From JAUIEH01 sp964483375 (lineage in GTDB: Bacteria; Pseudomonadota; Alphaproteobacteria; Caulobacterales; Maricaulaceae), in assembly GCA_964483375.1 (NCBI GenBank), contig CAZABJ010000028.1, forward strand, positions 1-33,315: a stretch of 33,315 nt of DNA, read 5' to 3'. The position numbers and the translations under genes were made by a program. Of the stretch, positions 8,477-16,228 are shown piece by piece. The notes under the pieces were generated by a model. The model was not told the DNA's origin and ran no database searches. It was given only the letters and a program-made list of their open reading frames with translations. Position 1 is the first letter of the stretch, and the number at the start of each line of letters is the position of its first letter.

Positions 8477-9721
8477 TTAGCGCGCGTCGAGCCCATAAGC
8501 GGCATGCAGGGCGCGGACGGCGAGCTCGATGGAGTCCGCCGGGATCAAGGCTGAGATCTTGATTTCCGATGTCGCAACGGCGTCGATTTCAACGCCGCGT
8601 TCGGCGAGCGCGGCGAAAAGGATTTGCGCCACGCCGGCATGGCTTCGCATGCCTACCCCGACCACCGAAACTTTCGCCAGATCGGTCTCGGTCTCGAGCC
8701 CCTCAAATCCCAAGGTTTCGCGCGCCTCCGAAACGAGCGCGGCGGCGCGCTCCAAATCACGATGCCCCACGGTGAAGGTGAGGTCTGAGGCTTCCGCGCC
8801 GCGCGATTGTCCGCGCACGATCATGTCCACATTGACGTTCGCCTCGCCCAGCCGCGCGAACACCGCCGCCAACGCGTCAGCCCGATTGGGCAATCCGAGC
8901 AGGGTCACGCGAGCCTCGTCGCGGCTATAGGCGACGCCGGACACGATTCGCTTTTCCATGGCCTTGTCCTCTTGGGTGACCAACGTCCCGGGATTGTCCC
9001 CGCCCGGCGGAATGAAACTCGACAGCACCCGCAGCCGCGTCCCGTGGGCCATGGCGAGCTCCACCGAGCGGGTCTGCAACACCTTTGCGCCGAGCGAAGC
9101 CAGCTCCAGCATCTCCTCGTAGGATATCCGGTCCAACCGCCGGGCGCGTTTTTCAAGGCGCGGATCGGTGGTGTAGACGCCGTCTACGTCGGTGAAAATG
9201 TCGCAGCGTTCCGCGTCAAGCGCCGCGGCGAGCGCCACCGCGCTTGTGTCGGTTCCTCCCCGGCCGAGCGTGGTGAGGCGGCCCTCCGCCGTCACCCCTT
9301 GAAAGCCGGGCATCACGGCGACGCCGCCGACATCGATCGCCCGTCCCATTGCGTCGGCGTCAATGGTGAGGATGCGGGCTTGGCCGTGGGCGGCGTCGGT
9401 GCGAAGCGGCAACCGCCATACCGGCCAAACCTCGGCGTCAAAGCCCAGCGCCTCAAGCGCGAGCGCCATGAGCCCCGCGCTGGCGAGTTCGCCCGAAGAA
9501 GCCGCCGCGTCATACGCCGGCGTTCCCCGCGCGATCGGCCCGCCAAGCGTTTCGGCTAGACCGATGAGCCTGTCCGTCTCGCCCGCCATGGCCGACACCA
9601 CGACCGCCACGCCGGGGCCCTTCTGCGCTTCGGCCCGCACCAAATCGGCCGCTGCGCGGATGCGTTCCGGGTCGGCCAGCGAAGTGCCGCCGAACTTCAT
9701 GACGCGGCGTGAGTGGGGCAT
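8477..9721 (-). CDS. lysC: Aspartate kinase
   Basis: Phosphorylates L-aspartate, the entry step to lysine, threonine, methionine and diaminopimelate. The kinase core is visible: VMKFGGTSLADPERIR at the N-terminus, GFQGVTAEGRLTTLGRGGTD and CDIFTDVDGVYTTDPR. Two ACT regulatory domains lie at the C-terminus (GVAYSRDEARVTLLGLPN and VSVVGVGMRSHAGVAQ), so feedback by lysine and/or threonine is expected. The 414-residue length is normal. ATG at 9721 gives MPHSRRVMKFGG. It is divergent from ubiG across 139 bases, an arrangement typical of alphaproteobacteria. Confidence 0.97.
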   Translation of the reverse strand: MPHSRRVMKFGGTSLADPERIRAAADLVRAEAQKGPGVAVVVSAMAGETDRLIGLAETLGGPIARGTPAYDAAASSGELASAGLMALALEALGFDAEVWPVWRLPLRTDAAHGQARILTIDADAMGRAIDVGGVAVMPGFQGVTAEGRLTTLGRGGTDTSAVALAAALDAERCDIFTDVDGVYTTDPRLEKRARRLDRISYEEMLELASLGAKVLQTRSVELAMAHGTRLRVLSSFIPPGGDNPGTLVTQEDKAMEKRIVSGVAYSRDEARVTLLGLPNRADALAAVFARLGEANVNVDMIVRGQSRGAEASDLTFTVGHRDLERAAALVSEARETLGFEGLETETDLAKVSVVGVGMRSHAGVAQILFAALAERGVEIDAVATSEIKISALIPADSIELAVRALHAAYGLDAR

Positions 9722-9860
9722 CGAGACGTAAAGTCCGTTGAGGGGAAGGGCATGGCTTAGGCTGCGGCGCGACGGGCGTCAAAGCGAGGCGCGAGCCGCC
9801 CCTCGTCACCGAGGGCAGGAACGCCATATTTTTTCGCAAGAGCATCGAGAGGAGTCCCCC

Positions 9861-10637
9861 ATGGCCCAGGCGGCGGAGCCGGTCGAACATCTGACCAGCG
9901 CCAGCATCGACCCCGCGGAAATCGACAAATTCAACGCCATGGCGGCTGAGTGGTGGGATCCGACGGGCAAATTTAAGCCGCTGCACAAGTTCAACCCTGT
10001 CCGGTTGGGCTTCATTCGGGAAACCGTCTGCGAACATTTCGGGCTGGACGCAAGCGCGCGCGAACCTTTTGACGGGCTGCGCCTGCTCGACATCGGATGC
10101 GGCGGCGGGCTCCTTTGCGAGCCCATGACGCGGCTCGGCGCGGCCGTCACCGGGGTTGATGCAGGCGAGCGGAACGTTAAGACCGCCCTCGCCCACGCCC
10201 GCCAGTCCGGTCTCGACATCGACTATCGCCACGGGACCGCAGAGCTTTTGGTCGAGGCCGGGGAAGGCCCCTTCGACGTCATCCTCAATATGGAAGTCGT
10301 GGAGCATGTGGCGGACGCCGGCGAATTCCTCGCCACCTGCGCCTCGCTCCTCGCGCCGGGCGGGCTGATGATCGTCGCCACCATCAACCGCACGCCTAAA
10401 GCCTTCGCGCTCGCCATCGTTGGCGCGGAATATGTGCTCCGCTGGCTTCCTCGCGGCACCCACCAGTATGAAAAGCTCGTGAAACCCACCGAAATCGACG
10501 CCGCGCTCACGGGCGCCGGTCTGGACGTGGCCGAGCCCATAGGGGTCTCGTTCAACCCGCTCGCCGACGCCTGGTCGCTCACGCGCGACGCTAGCGTCAA
10601 CTACATGATGACCGCCACACGGCAACGAGCCCCATGA
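9861..10637 (+). CDS. ubiG: Ubiquinone biosynthesis O-methyltransferase
   Basis: Class I SAM methyltransferase performing both O-methylation steps of ubiquinone synthesis. The 258-residue product starts MAQAAEPVEHLTSASIDP and shows the family stretch FNAMAAEWWDPTGKFKPLH, the SAM motif LLDIGCGGGLLCEPMTRLG and the post-I stretch NMEVVEHVADAGEFL. AGGAG about 6 bases before the ATG at 9861 fixes the start; the open frame upstream to 9738 has no homology. A 50-codon ORF starts inside the stop codon (ATGA). Confidence 0.96.
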   Translation: MAQAAEPVEHLTSASIDPAEIDKFNAMAAEWWDPTGKFKPLHKFNPVRLGFIRETVCEHFGLDASAREPFDGLRLLDIGCGGGLLCEPMTRLGAAVTGVDAGERNVKTALAHARQSGLDIDYRHGTAELLVEAGEGPFDVILNMEVVEHVADAGEFLATCASLLAPGGLMIVATINRTPKAFALAIVGAEYVLRWLPRGTHQYEKLVKPTEIDAALTGAGLDVAEPIGVSFNPLADAWSLTRDASVNYMMTATRQRAP

Positions 10638-10786
10638 GCGAGAGAAATGTCGGCGCTTGGGTGCGCGCCTTCCTCATCGACTTCGGCGCGCTCGATAAGC
10701 CTGACCCCCGCTCACGGCCACGACCAACGCTCTCATTGTCGACCATATGGCGCGCGCTGAAAGCGGGAACGGTTAGCCTGCATTGA
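10634..10786 (+). CDS. Candidate 50-residue ORF overlapping the ubiG stop
   Basis: ATG at 10634 shares the ATGA overlap with the ubiG TGA, a layout typical of translational coupling. The peptide begins MSERNVGAWVRAFLIDFGAL, continues through a Pro/Arg-rich middle and ends KAGTVSLH, with the stop at 10784-10786. Its last 14 bases overlap the 3' end of the convergent lipoprotein gene. I recognise no domain. The coupled start and an amphipathic N-terminus favour a real gene; the short length, high GC and lack of homology argue against. Treat as tentative. Confidence 0.35.
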   Translation: MSERNVGAWVRAFLIDFGALDKPDPRSRPRPTLSLSTIWRALKAGTVSLH

Positions 10787-11888
10787 TCGTCAACAGCGGG
10801 GTGCGTCCGTCCCCCACGCTGGTTTGCAACGCGAAAATATGGCCGATGAGATCGAAGGTGGATTTGGCGTCCAGATCGTCGTCGGGAATGTAGAACCAGT
10901 GGTCGCGATAGGCCACGGCGACAAAAGCGTTGTCGGGACGGCTGTCAGAGGAGGAGACGCGGAATATGCCGCCTAAGACCTCTTCCCAGCTCTGCGGGCC
11001 GCCAGGCTGGGGCGTCGCGGTGGTCACGAAGCCCGCCGCGACATGCTCGCTGGGAACCTCGACCGCTTGGGACAAGGCATAAAGCACGCCCAAAAACGCC
11101 CGGCCGCGAATGAGAAAAGCGTCGCTCGCCGCCTGGTCGCGCACGACATCGGTCACTTCCAAAACGGGACGGTCGGCGGGGAGTTCGATGCGGTCGGCCA
11201 GCGCCCGGGCGCGCGCGCCTTCGCGACCGTCAAACCGGAAGCTCAACACGACGCGATGACTAGAGGGGGCGTCCTCCCCCGTCCCCTCGGCCGTTTCTAT
11301 GTCGACCGAATACGCCCCGGCTGTCTGAAGCGCGCGCAAATCCGCAGCGACGCTTCGGAATGAGGCGTTATCGGGCAGAATGTCCGGCGTCGGTCCGGTG
11401 GCGGAACGAGCGTTGGTCTTTTCCCCGAAGCTGTCCACGCAGCACAGCATTAAGCGTTCGAGGCTCCAACCCGCTTGGCTGAGCAGAAAAATCGTCTCCG
11501 GCGCGATGGGCGACAACAGCCGTTCGGCGTAGTCAGCGCCCTGAAGCGGGGCGTAGGAGATGGTCGGCCGCTCCTCAAGGCGGACGCTTGCGGACAGGCC
11601 CAGCGTTTCGGCGAAGGGGCCGTCATCCAAACCCAGCGCCGTGGAGAGCCCGCCGGTCCGGGATTCGACATATTGGGTGACGACGCTGGACACCTCGAGA
11701 AAGGCCACCGGGTCGCGGTAACGCAAACGCACGATGTTTAAGAGCAATTGCTCGCGCGCCGACGCCGCGACCGCTTCATTGTAGTTGAAACGATCGGCGA
11801 GCATGGCGTCGTCGCCGCCGCCCGCGCAGGCGCTAGCGGCCAGCACCGCGGCCAACGCCGCCCCTGCGCGTGTCTTCCTTCGGCTCAT
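10773..11888 (-). CDS. Predicted lipoprotein of unknown function
   Basis: ATG at 11888 opens MSRRKTRAGAALAAVLAASAC. This is an n-region plus hydrophobic stretch plus lipobox with Cys21, so the protein should be lipid-anchored in the envelope. The stretch NEAVAASAREQLLLNIVRLR followed by YRDPVAFLEVSSVVTQY is of a kind I associate with uncharacterised bacterial lipoproteins; I know no function for them. The rest alternates beta-rich and helical segments without catalytic motifs, and contains a vicinal Cys-Cys (LMLCCVDSF). The frame is open to a TTG at 11906, but the ATG with upstream GGGGAG fits the signal peptide. It lies 71 bases downstream of the duplicated-domain exported gene on the same strand. 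371 residues. Confidence 0.82.
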   Translation of the reverse strand: MSRRKTRAGAALAAVLAASACAGGGDDAMLADRFNYNEAVAASAREQLLLNIVRLRYRDPVAFLEVSSVVTQYVESRTGGLSTALGLDDGPFAETLGLSASVRLEERPTISYAPLQGADYAERLLSPIAPETIFLLSQAGWSLERLMLCCVDSFGEKTNARSATGPTPDILPDNASFRSVAADLRALQTAGAYSVDIETAEGTGEDAPSSHRVVLSFRFDGREGARARALADRIELPADRPVLEVTDVVRDQAASDAFLIRGRAFLGVLYALSQAVEVPSEHVAAGFVTTATPQPGGPQSWEEVLGGIFRVSSSDSRPDNAFVAVAYRDHWFYIPDDDLDAKSTFDLIGHIFALQTSVGDGRTPLLTINAG

Positions 11889-11959
11889 CCGCCCCTCTCC
11901 CCGCAATCCAGCGCGGGGAGATTACGGCGTTCGCCCCAGGCTTGGCGAGCCGCCCTGGG

Positions 11960-12652
11960 TCAGTTTCGGACGCTCAGCACGAACGTGGTCAGCGCAAGCG
12001 TGTTGCGCGCGTAAAAGCTTGCGTCTTGCCAGGATTGCCGACGCCGAAACTCGGCGAAGTTCTGACGAAGCTGCACCGAGACTTCTCGCATGATCTGCAA
12101 GGAGTTGGCGTCGACCAGACCGGTGAGCCGATCAAGACTGTCGGTGAAGCCGGAGTGATAATCCTCCCACTCCTCGCGATCACGCGAGCGTTGGTATTCT
12201 TGGTCAATGGTCTCGATGACGGAGCGTTGGGCGAGTTCGGCGTCGCGCATCCAAGTCTCGACCCCGAACCGGTCTTCCACGCCCGCGCGGAGCACGTAGG
12301 TCACATAGGCGAGCTTGTTGGTGACGTACATGCTTGCTTCCTGCCAGCGCATGCGCCGGTCGAATTCAGCGAAATCAGCCTCCAGCTGACCGGCGATCTC
12401 GCGCATGATGGCGAGGGAATCATCGTCAACGATGCCGTCGAAGCGCTCAACGCCTGCGGCGAACGCTTGATGGTATTCCTGCCACCACTCGCGGCCGCGA
12501 GCGGATTCGAACTCTTGGTCGACGGCTTCGACCACGGAGGTCTCGACCAGTTGGGCGTCGCGCTCCCATGTCTCGGCGTCGAGCGCGGCGGCGGTTGAAA
12601 ACAGGCCAAGCGCGGCGGACGCGACGGCGGCGAAGAAGACGCGGGCGGTCAT
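11960..12652 (-). CDS. Exported protein made of two tandem copies of a ~96-residue helical domain
   Basis: ATG at 12652 with GGGAG about 6 bases upstream opens a signal peptide (MTARVFFAAVASAALGLFS, probable cleavage near TAAA/LDA). The mature protein is two head-to-tail copies of one domain. The first starts AETWERDAQL and the second VETWMRDAEL. A gapless alignment over 96 positions gives 49 identities by my count, including ETWxRDAxL, SVxE, DQE, YHxxF, GxVD, SLxIMRE, QLxxxFAEFxRR, WQxAS and NxLA. Both copies look mostly helical, with conserved Trp, Tyr-His and acidic positions. I do not recognise the family. The open frame extends to a TTG at 12721, but this lacks a signal. 230 residues. 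Confidence 0.85.
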   Translation of the reverse strand: MTARVFFAAVASAALGLFSTAAALDAETWERDAQLVETSVVEAVDQEFESARGREWWQEYHQAFAAGVERFDGIVDDDSLAIMREIAGQLEADFAEFDRRMRWQEASMYVTNKLAYVTYVLRAGVEDRFGVETWMRDAELAQRSVIETIDQEYQRSRDREEWEDYHSGFTDSLDRLTGLVDANSLQIMREVSVQLRQNFAEFRRRQSWQDASFYARNTLALTTFVLSVRN

Positions 12653-12779
12653 AGCGTGCTCCCTAAGGCGATCGGGCGGCATTCTCTTAACGCAAAAACG
12701 CTCGAAAACCGACGCAAGCAAGGGACCAGAACTGACATTTCACGGCTGTTGCACGCGAATTGGCGCGGCGGCGCGCGGC

Positions 12780-13202
12780 TTAGTTCAGCTTTTTCGCTGT
12801 TTTTGGCACGAAGGCGTCAGGCAGCGGCGCGACGGGGGCGCCCTCTTCGACCAAGGATTCAGCCTCTTTCGGGGAGGCTTCGCCGTAAATCGGACGCGTC
12901 TCGGTGTCGCCCGAATGCATGGCGCGCGCGGTTTCGGCGAAACGATCCCCGACATTGTCGTGGGTTTCAGCGATGTGCTTGCGCACCGCTGCTGCGACCT
13001 TCTCGAAACGCTCCGCGATCTGTTCCGGCGACCGGGCGCGCTTGGCGACGGCCGGCGCCATGATTTGCTTGCGCACGGCGCGGCTGGCGCAATGGGGGCA
13101 CTCCACGAGCCCGCGTTCGACTTGGTCGTCAAACGCATCCGAACTTGGGAACCAGGCCTCGAAGCGGTGCTCGTTCTCGCAAATCAACGCGTAGCGGATC
13201 AT
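12780..13202 (-). CDS. DUF1178 family protein
   Basis: 140 residues beginning MIRYALICENEHRFEAWFPS. Cys8 with the nearby His, and the later CPHC pair (about residues 35-38), suggest a small zinc-ribbon-like N-terminus, as in DUF1178 proteins. A charged helical middle and a Pro-rich tail follow. The function of the family is unknown. It starts by an ATGA overlap with the stop of the nitrilase-family gene, a pairing common in alphaproteobacteria and indicating co-translation. Confidence 0.88.
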   Translation of the reverse strand: MIRYALICENEHRFEAWFPSSDAFDDQVERGLVECPHCASRAVRKQIMAPAVAKRARSPEQIAERFEKVAAAVRKHIAETHDNVGDRFAETARAMHSGDTETRPIYGEASPKEAESLVEEGAPVAPLPDAFVPKTAKKLN

Positions 13203-14014
13203 GGCGACGCGTAGGACCGGTCGTGCTCAAGCGATGGGAGCCTCGCGCGGGCGGCGTCCGCTTCGGCCATGTCGAGATCGGCGAACAACAGCCCCGGCTC
13301 GTCGTCGTCTTTGACCGCGATGACCTCGCCCCAGGGCGACACGATCATCGACCGGCCCCAAGTGGCGCGACCGTCCGCATGCGGCCCGCCCTGGGCCGGC
13401 GCAAGCACGAACGCCCCGTTTTCGATCGCGCGCGCCCGCAGCAGCGTTTCCCAATGGGCTCGACCGGTCGGGACGGTGAACGCCGCGGGCACGGCGATGA
13501 GCTTCGCGCCCGCCTGCGCCAAAAGCCGGTAGAGCTGGGGGAACCGCAAATCATAGCAAATCGTAAGGCCTAGCCCTCCCCAAGGCGTATCCACGATCAC
13601 CGCTCGGTCGCCAGGCGCAACGGTGCGCGATTCCGCCCCGGGCTCGCTTGAGCCAAGCGCATGATCGAAGAGGTGAATCTTGTCATACGTGGCGACCAAA
13701 CGGCCGTCGGGCGCAAAGACATGCGCCCGGTTCACGTCCCGGCCTTCCGGCCCGCTGACCATCAAGGACCCGGCCAACAGCCAGACAGCGTTGTCCTTCG
13801 CTGCGTGGGAAAAGGCGAGGATGGACTCCTCATCGTCGCCCGCGCGCAACGCCGCCTGACGCGCTTCACCGTTACGCTGCACAATGTTGCAGGCCTCGGG
13901 CGTGGCGACGAACTCGGCGCCCTGGCGGGCGGCTTCCGCGACCGCAGCGGCCATATCGGCCGTGTTGGCCGCGATATCCACGCCAGACCGCATCTGCACG
14001 AGCGCGACACGCAT
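13199..14014 (-). CDS. Carbon-nitrogen hydrolase (Nit1/Nit2-like amidase)
   Basis: Nitrilase-superfamily amidase. The Glu-Lys-Cys triad is visible: Glu40 in FVATPEACN, Lys112 in YDKIHLFD and Cys153 in LTICYDLRFPQ. The sequence is closest to the Nit1/Nit2 group, whose members hydrolyse deaminated glutathione or omega-amides; the exact substrate cannot be read here. ATG at 14014 with GGAG 7 bases upstream is preferred over the GTG at 14023. Glutaredoxin ends 5 bases upstream and DUF1178 overlaps downstream. A glutathione-related repair role fits the glutaredoxin neighbour but is inference. 271 residues. Confidence 0.92.
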   Translation of the reverse strand: MRVALVQMRSGVDIAANTADMAAAVAEAARQGAEFVATPEACNIVQRNGEARQAALRAGDDEESILAFSHAAKDNAVWLLAGSLMVSGPEGRDVNRAHVFAPDGRLVATYDKIHLFDHALGSSEPGAESRTVAPGDRAVIVDTPWGGLGLTICYDLRFPQLYRLLAQAGAKLIAVPAAFTVPTGRAHWETLLRARAIENGAFVLAPAQGGPHADGRATWGRSMIVSPWGEVIAVKDDDEPGLLFADLDMAEADAARARLPSLEHDRSYASP

Positions 14015-14019
14015 TCGGT

Positions 14020-14283
14020 TCACTCCTCTCCCGCCAACAGGATGTCCAATTCCCCCGCGGCGTCCAGCGCGATGAGGTCGTCCGCCCCGCCCACATGCCG
14101 TTCGCCGATGAAGATCTGCGGAAACGTCGCGGCGCCGCCGGCGCGCTCGATCATCTCCGCGCGCCTCCCAGCGTCAAAGCCGGCGTCGATTTCTTCGATC
14201 TCCGCCCCTTTTCGCTTCAAAAGCGAGAGCGCGCGGGCGCAATACCCGCAAAACGTGGTGGTATAGACGACTGCTTTTGCCAT
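14020..14283 (-). CDS. grxC: Glutaredoxin 3
   Basis: 87-residue dithiol glutaredoxin with the active site Cys12-Gly-Tyr-Cys15 (YTTTFCGYCARALSLL), the cis-Pro segment TFPQIFIGERHVGGADD and a short C-terminal helix. It reduces disulfides using glutathione. An ATG ten codons further upstream (14313) is in frame, but the ATG at 14283 has GGAG 9 bases upstream and gives the standard N-terminus MAKAVVYTT. It sits between comF and the nitrilase-family gene on the same strand. Confidence 0.94.
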   Translation of the reverse strand: MAKAVVYTTTFCGYCARALSLLKRKGAEIEEIDAGFDAGRRAEMIERAGGAATFPQIFIGERHVGGADDLIALDAAGELDILLAGEE

Positions 14284-14309
14284 GAAACGCGGCTCCTGAC
14301 GCCAGGCAG

Positions 14310-15086
14310 TCATATAGGCTCGCCCGATCCCCGCACAACGCGCGCGACGGCGACCGCGTCCACCCGCGCGGCTCCGGCGCGTTTCAATGTTCGCGCGCAG
14401 GCGCTCAGGGTCGCGCCGGTCGTGTACACGTCGTCAACCAGCAAAACGCGCGCGCCGGCCAGACGGTTCCGCGCGGCGTCGTCGCGCATGACAAACGCGC
14501 CTGATACGTTTTTGGCGCGCTGGGTCGGGGTCAGTCCGGCCTGGGTCGGGGTGGCGCGCCGCCGCGCCAGGCTGTCGGGATCGAAAGGGCGACCGCTCAT
14601 CCGCGCGAGCGACCGGGCCAGCACGCCCGCTTGGTTGAACCGCCGGCGACGCAGGCGCGCGGGATGCAACGGCACGGGGATGATGAGATGCGCCGAACGC
14701 GCCATATCCCCCGCCACCGCGTCCATCCAGCGCGCGAACGTCAAGGCGACGTCGGTGCGTGCGCCATGTTTGAACGCAAGAATGAGCGGTCGGCTGGCGT
14801 CGTCATAGGCGACCGCAGCCCGACCGCGATCAAAATCCGGAGGCGCGGCCAAGCACGCGCCGCACACCGTGCCGGGTCCGGGGTCATAGGCGAAAGGCGT
14901 TCCGCAAACCTCGCACCAAGGCGTGCTGAGAAACCTCAACTGGGACCAGGCTTCCGCCGCCAATCGTCCCGGGGCGTCAGTGGTTTGATCGGTGACCGGG
15001 CATGCAGGCGGCAACAAAACGTTCAGCGCGCCGCGCGCCAGCCCGATGACGCTCGACAGCTTCCCTCCCCCTTGTTTGCGCGCCAT
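14310..15086 (-). CDS. ComF family phosphoribosyltransferase-like protein
   Basis: An N-terminal zinc-finger-like cysteine cluster (WCEVCGTPF and TVCGACLAAPPDF) precedes a type I phosphoribosyltransferase domain. The PVPLHPARLRRRRFNQ segment and the PRPP-binding loop VLLVDDVYTTGATLSACART are clear. ComF homologues function in DNA uptake in naturally transformable species; in many alphaproteobacteria the role is undefined. The frame is open to 15236 with several ATGs (15116, 15098, 15086). I chose 15086 (MARKQGGGKLSSV) because the others overlap the divergent methyltransferase start. Even so only 10 bases separate the two start codons. 258 residues with this start. Confidence 0.88.
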   Translation of the reverse strand: MARKQGGGKLSSVIGLARGALNVLLPPACPVTDQTTDAPGRLAAEAWSQLRFLSTPWCEVCGTPFAYDPGPGTVCGACLAAPPDFDRGRAAVAYDDASRPLILAFKHGARTDVALTFARWMDAVAGDMARSAHLIIPVPLHPARLRRRRFNQAGVLARSLARMSGRPFDPDSLARRRATPTQAGLTPTQRAKNVSGAFVMRDDAARNRLAGARVLLVDDVYTTGATLSACARTLKRAGAARVDAVAVARVVRGSGEPI

Positions 15087-15096
15087 ATCCCGGTCC

Positions 15097-16041
15097 ATGA
15101 CCGCCTCGTCCCCCATCGTTTTCGACCGCACGCTGGTGCGCGCCAGGCGCGCCCGCGCCGGCCGCGGACCCAGATCAGCGGAGTTTCTGCGAGAACGAGC
15201 CGCAGAGGAACTGTGGGATCGCGTTAATTCGGTCATGCGCGACTTTCCGCGCGCAGCGGAGATTGGCGGCGCGGGCGCGTTTGCGCGGCTGCGCGCTCAG
15301 AACCCGGCCGCACAGGCCAAGGTGGGTTGGCTCGCCACGACCGACCTCGCCGAGGACATGCTGGCCAACAGCCCTGGTCCACGGCTTTGTGCGGATGAAG
15401 AACGCTCGCCATTTGCGGACGGCGTGTTGGACCTCATCGTCGCGCCGCTCTCGCTTCATCTTACGAATGACTTGCCCGGGGCGCTCATACAGGCGCGCAG
15501 GGCGCTCAAGCCGGACGGGCTGTTCCTGGCGGCCTTGGTCGGCGGGGCGAGCCTCACAGAACTGCGCCAGAGCCTCTTGGCGGCGGAAAGCGCTGATGGC
15601 GGGGCGGGCCCGCGCGTGGCTCCGTTCGCTGACGCTCGGGATATGGCGGGTTTGCTGCAGCGGGCGGGTTTCGCTTTGCCGGTCGCGGACGTGGACCGGC
15701 ACATGGTGCGCTACGGCTCTCCCCTCGCGCTGCTCTCCGATTTGCGGGCGATGGGCGAAACCGCGGCGCTCGTCCAACGGCCTCCGCGCGCGCTGACACG
15801 CGGCCTGCTCATGCGTGCGATGGCGCACTACCAGGAACGCTTCGCCGATCCTGACGGCCGCGTGCGCGCGACGTTTGAAATCGTTTACGCCGCAGGCTGG
15901 GCGCCGGCGGACACCCAACCCAAGCCCTTGCGGCCGGGTTCGGCGAAGGTCCGGCTGGCGGATGCGCTTGGGGTTTCGGAACGTTCGGCAGGCGAAAGAG
16001 CCGGGCCACGCGCGCCTGGCAAGCCCCACAGCGGCGGGTGA
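15097..16041 (+). CDS. SAM-dependent methyltransferase, NDUFAF5/BioC-like
   Basis: Starts MTASSPIVFDRTLVRARRAR, the usual opening of alphaproteobacterial methyltransferases related to mitochondrial NDUFAF5. The core contains the acidic strand DLIVAPLSLHLTNDLPGAL and ALKPDGLFLAALVGG, with LTELRQSLLAAE after it. NDUFAF5 relatives hydroxylate or methylate respiratory complex I subunits or act in biotin synthesis; the specific role here is not determined. The frame runs open upstream to 14992, but that part overlaps comF. The ATG at 15097 has no clear Shine-Dalgarno. 314 residues; it ends 7 bases before the convergent Flp pilin gene. Confidence 0.85.
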   Translation: MTASSPIVFDRTLVRARRARAGRGPRSAEFLRERAAEELWDRVNSVMRDFPRAAEIGGAGAFARLRAQNPAAQAKVGWLATTDLAEDMLANSPGPRLCADEERSPFADGVLDLIVAPLSLHLTNDLPGALIQARRALKPDGLFLAALVGGASLTELRQSLLAAESADGGAGPRVAPFADARDMAGLLQRAGFALPVADVDRHMVRYGSPLALLSDLRAMGETAALVQRPPRALTRGLLMRAMAHYQERFADPDGRVRATFEIVYAAGWAPADTQPKPLRPGSAKVRLADALGVSERSAGERAGPRAPGKPHSGG

Positions 16042-16048
16042 CCGCGGG

Positions 16049-16228
16049 TTAGCTCGAACTTGCGCCGGTGATGGCGTTTTGGATGTCGGCCCACATCTGG
16101 GCGGTCGCATCAGCGGTGGCGGTCAACGCCAAGAGCAACGCGATGATCACAAGCGCAGCGATGAGACCGTACTCAATCGCGGTCGCGCCGCTGTCGGCGC
16201 GCGCGAACCGCCTGAATGCGCCGCTCAG
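16049..16228 (-). CDS. Flp/Fap-type pilin with apparent CTG start
   Basis: The translated C-terminal segment contains RADSGATAIEYGLIAALVII followed by more hydrophobic residues and a short polar tail ending NAITGASSS. This is a Flp-family type IVb prepilin with the cleavage motif G/ATAIEY. Flp leader peptides are short and basic, which matches FRRFARADSG. No ATG, GTG or TTG exists in frame close upstream; the only plausible start is CTG at 16228, which overlaps the mutT TGA as CTGA and would give a 59-residue prepilin. Translation coupled to mutT would be needed. No tad/cpa assembly genes are in the window. Confidence 0.7.
   Translation of the reverse strand: MSGAFRRFARADSGATAIEYGLIAALVIIALLLALTATADATAQMWADIQNAITGASSS

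Noticed and set aside
9510..10625. 371-codon minus-strand open frame covering ubiG
   Set aside because: Overlaps the complete ubiG gene and the lysC 5' end; no domain; a shadow frame.
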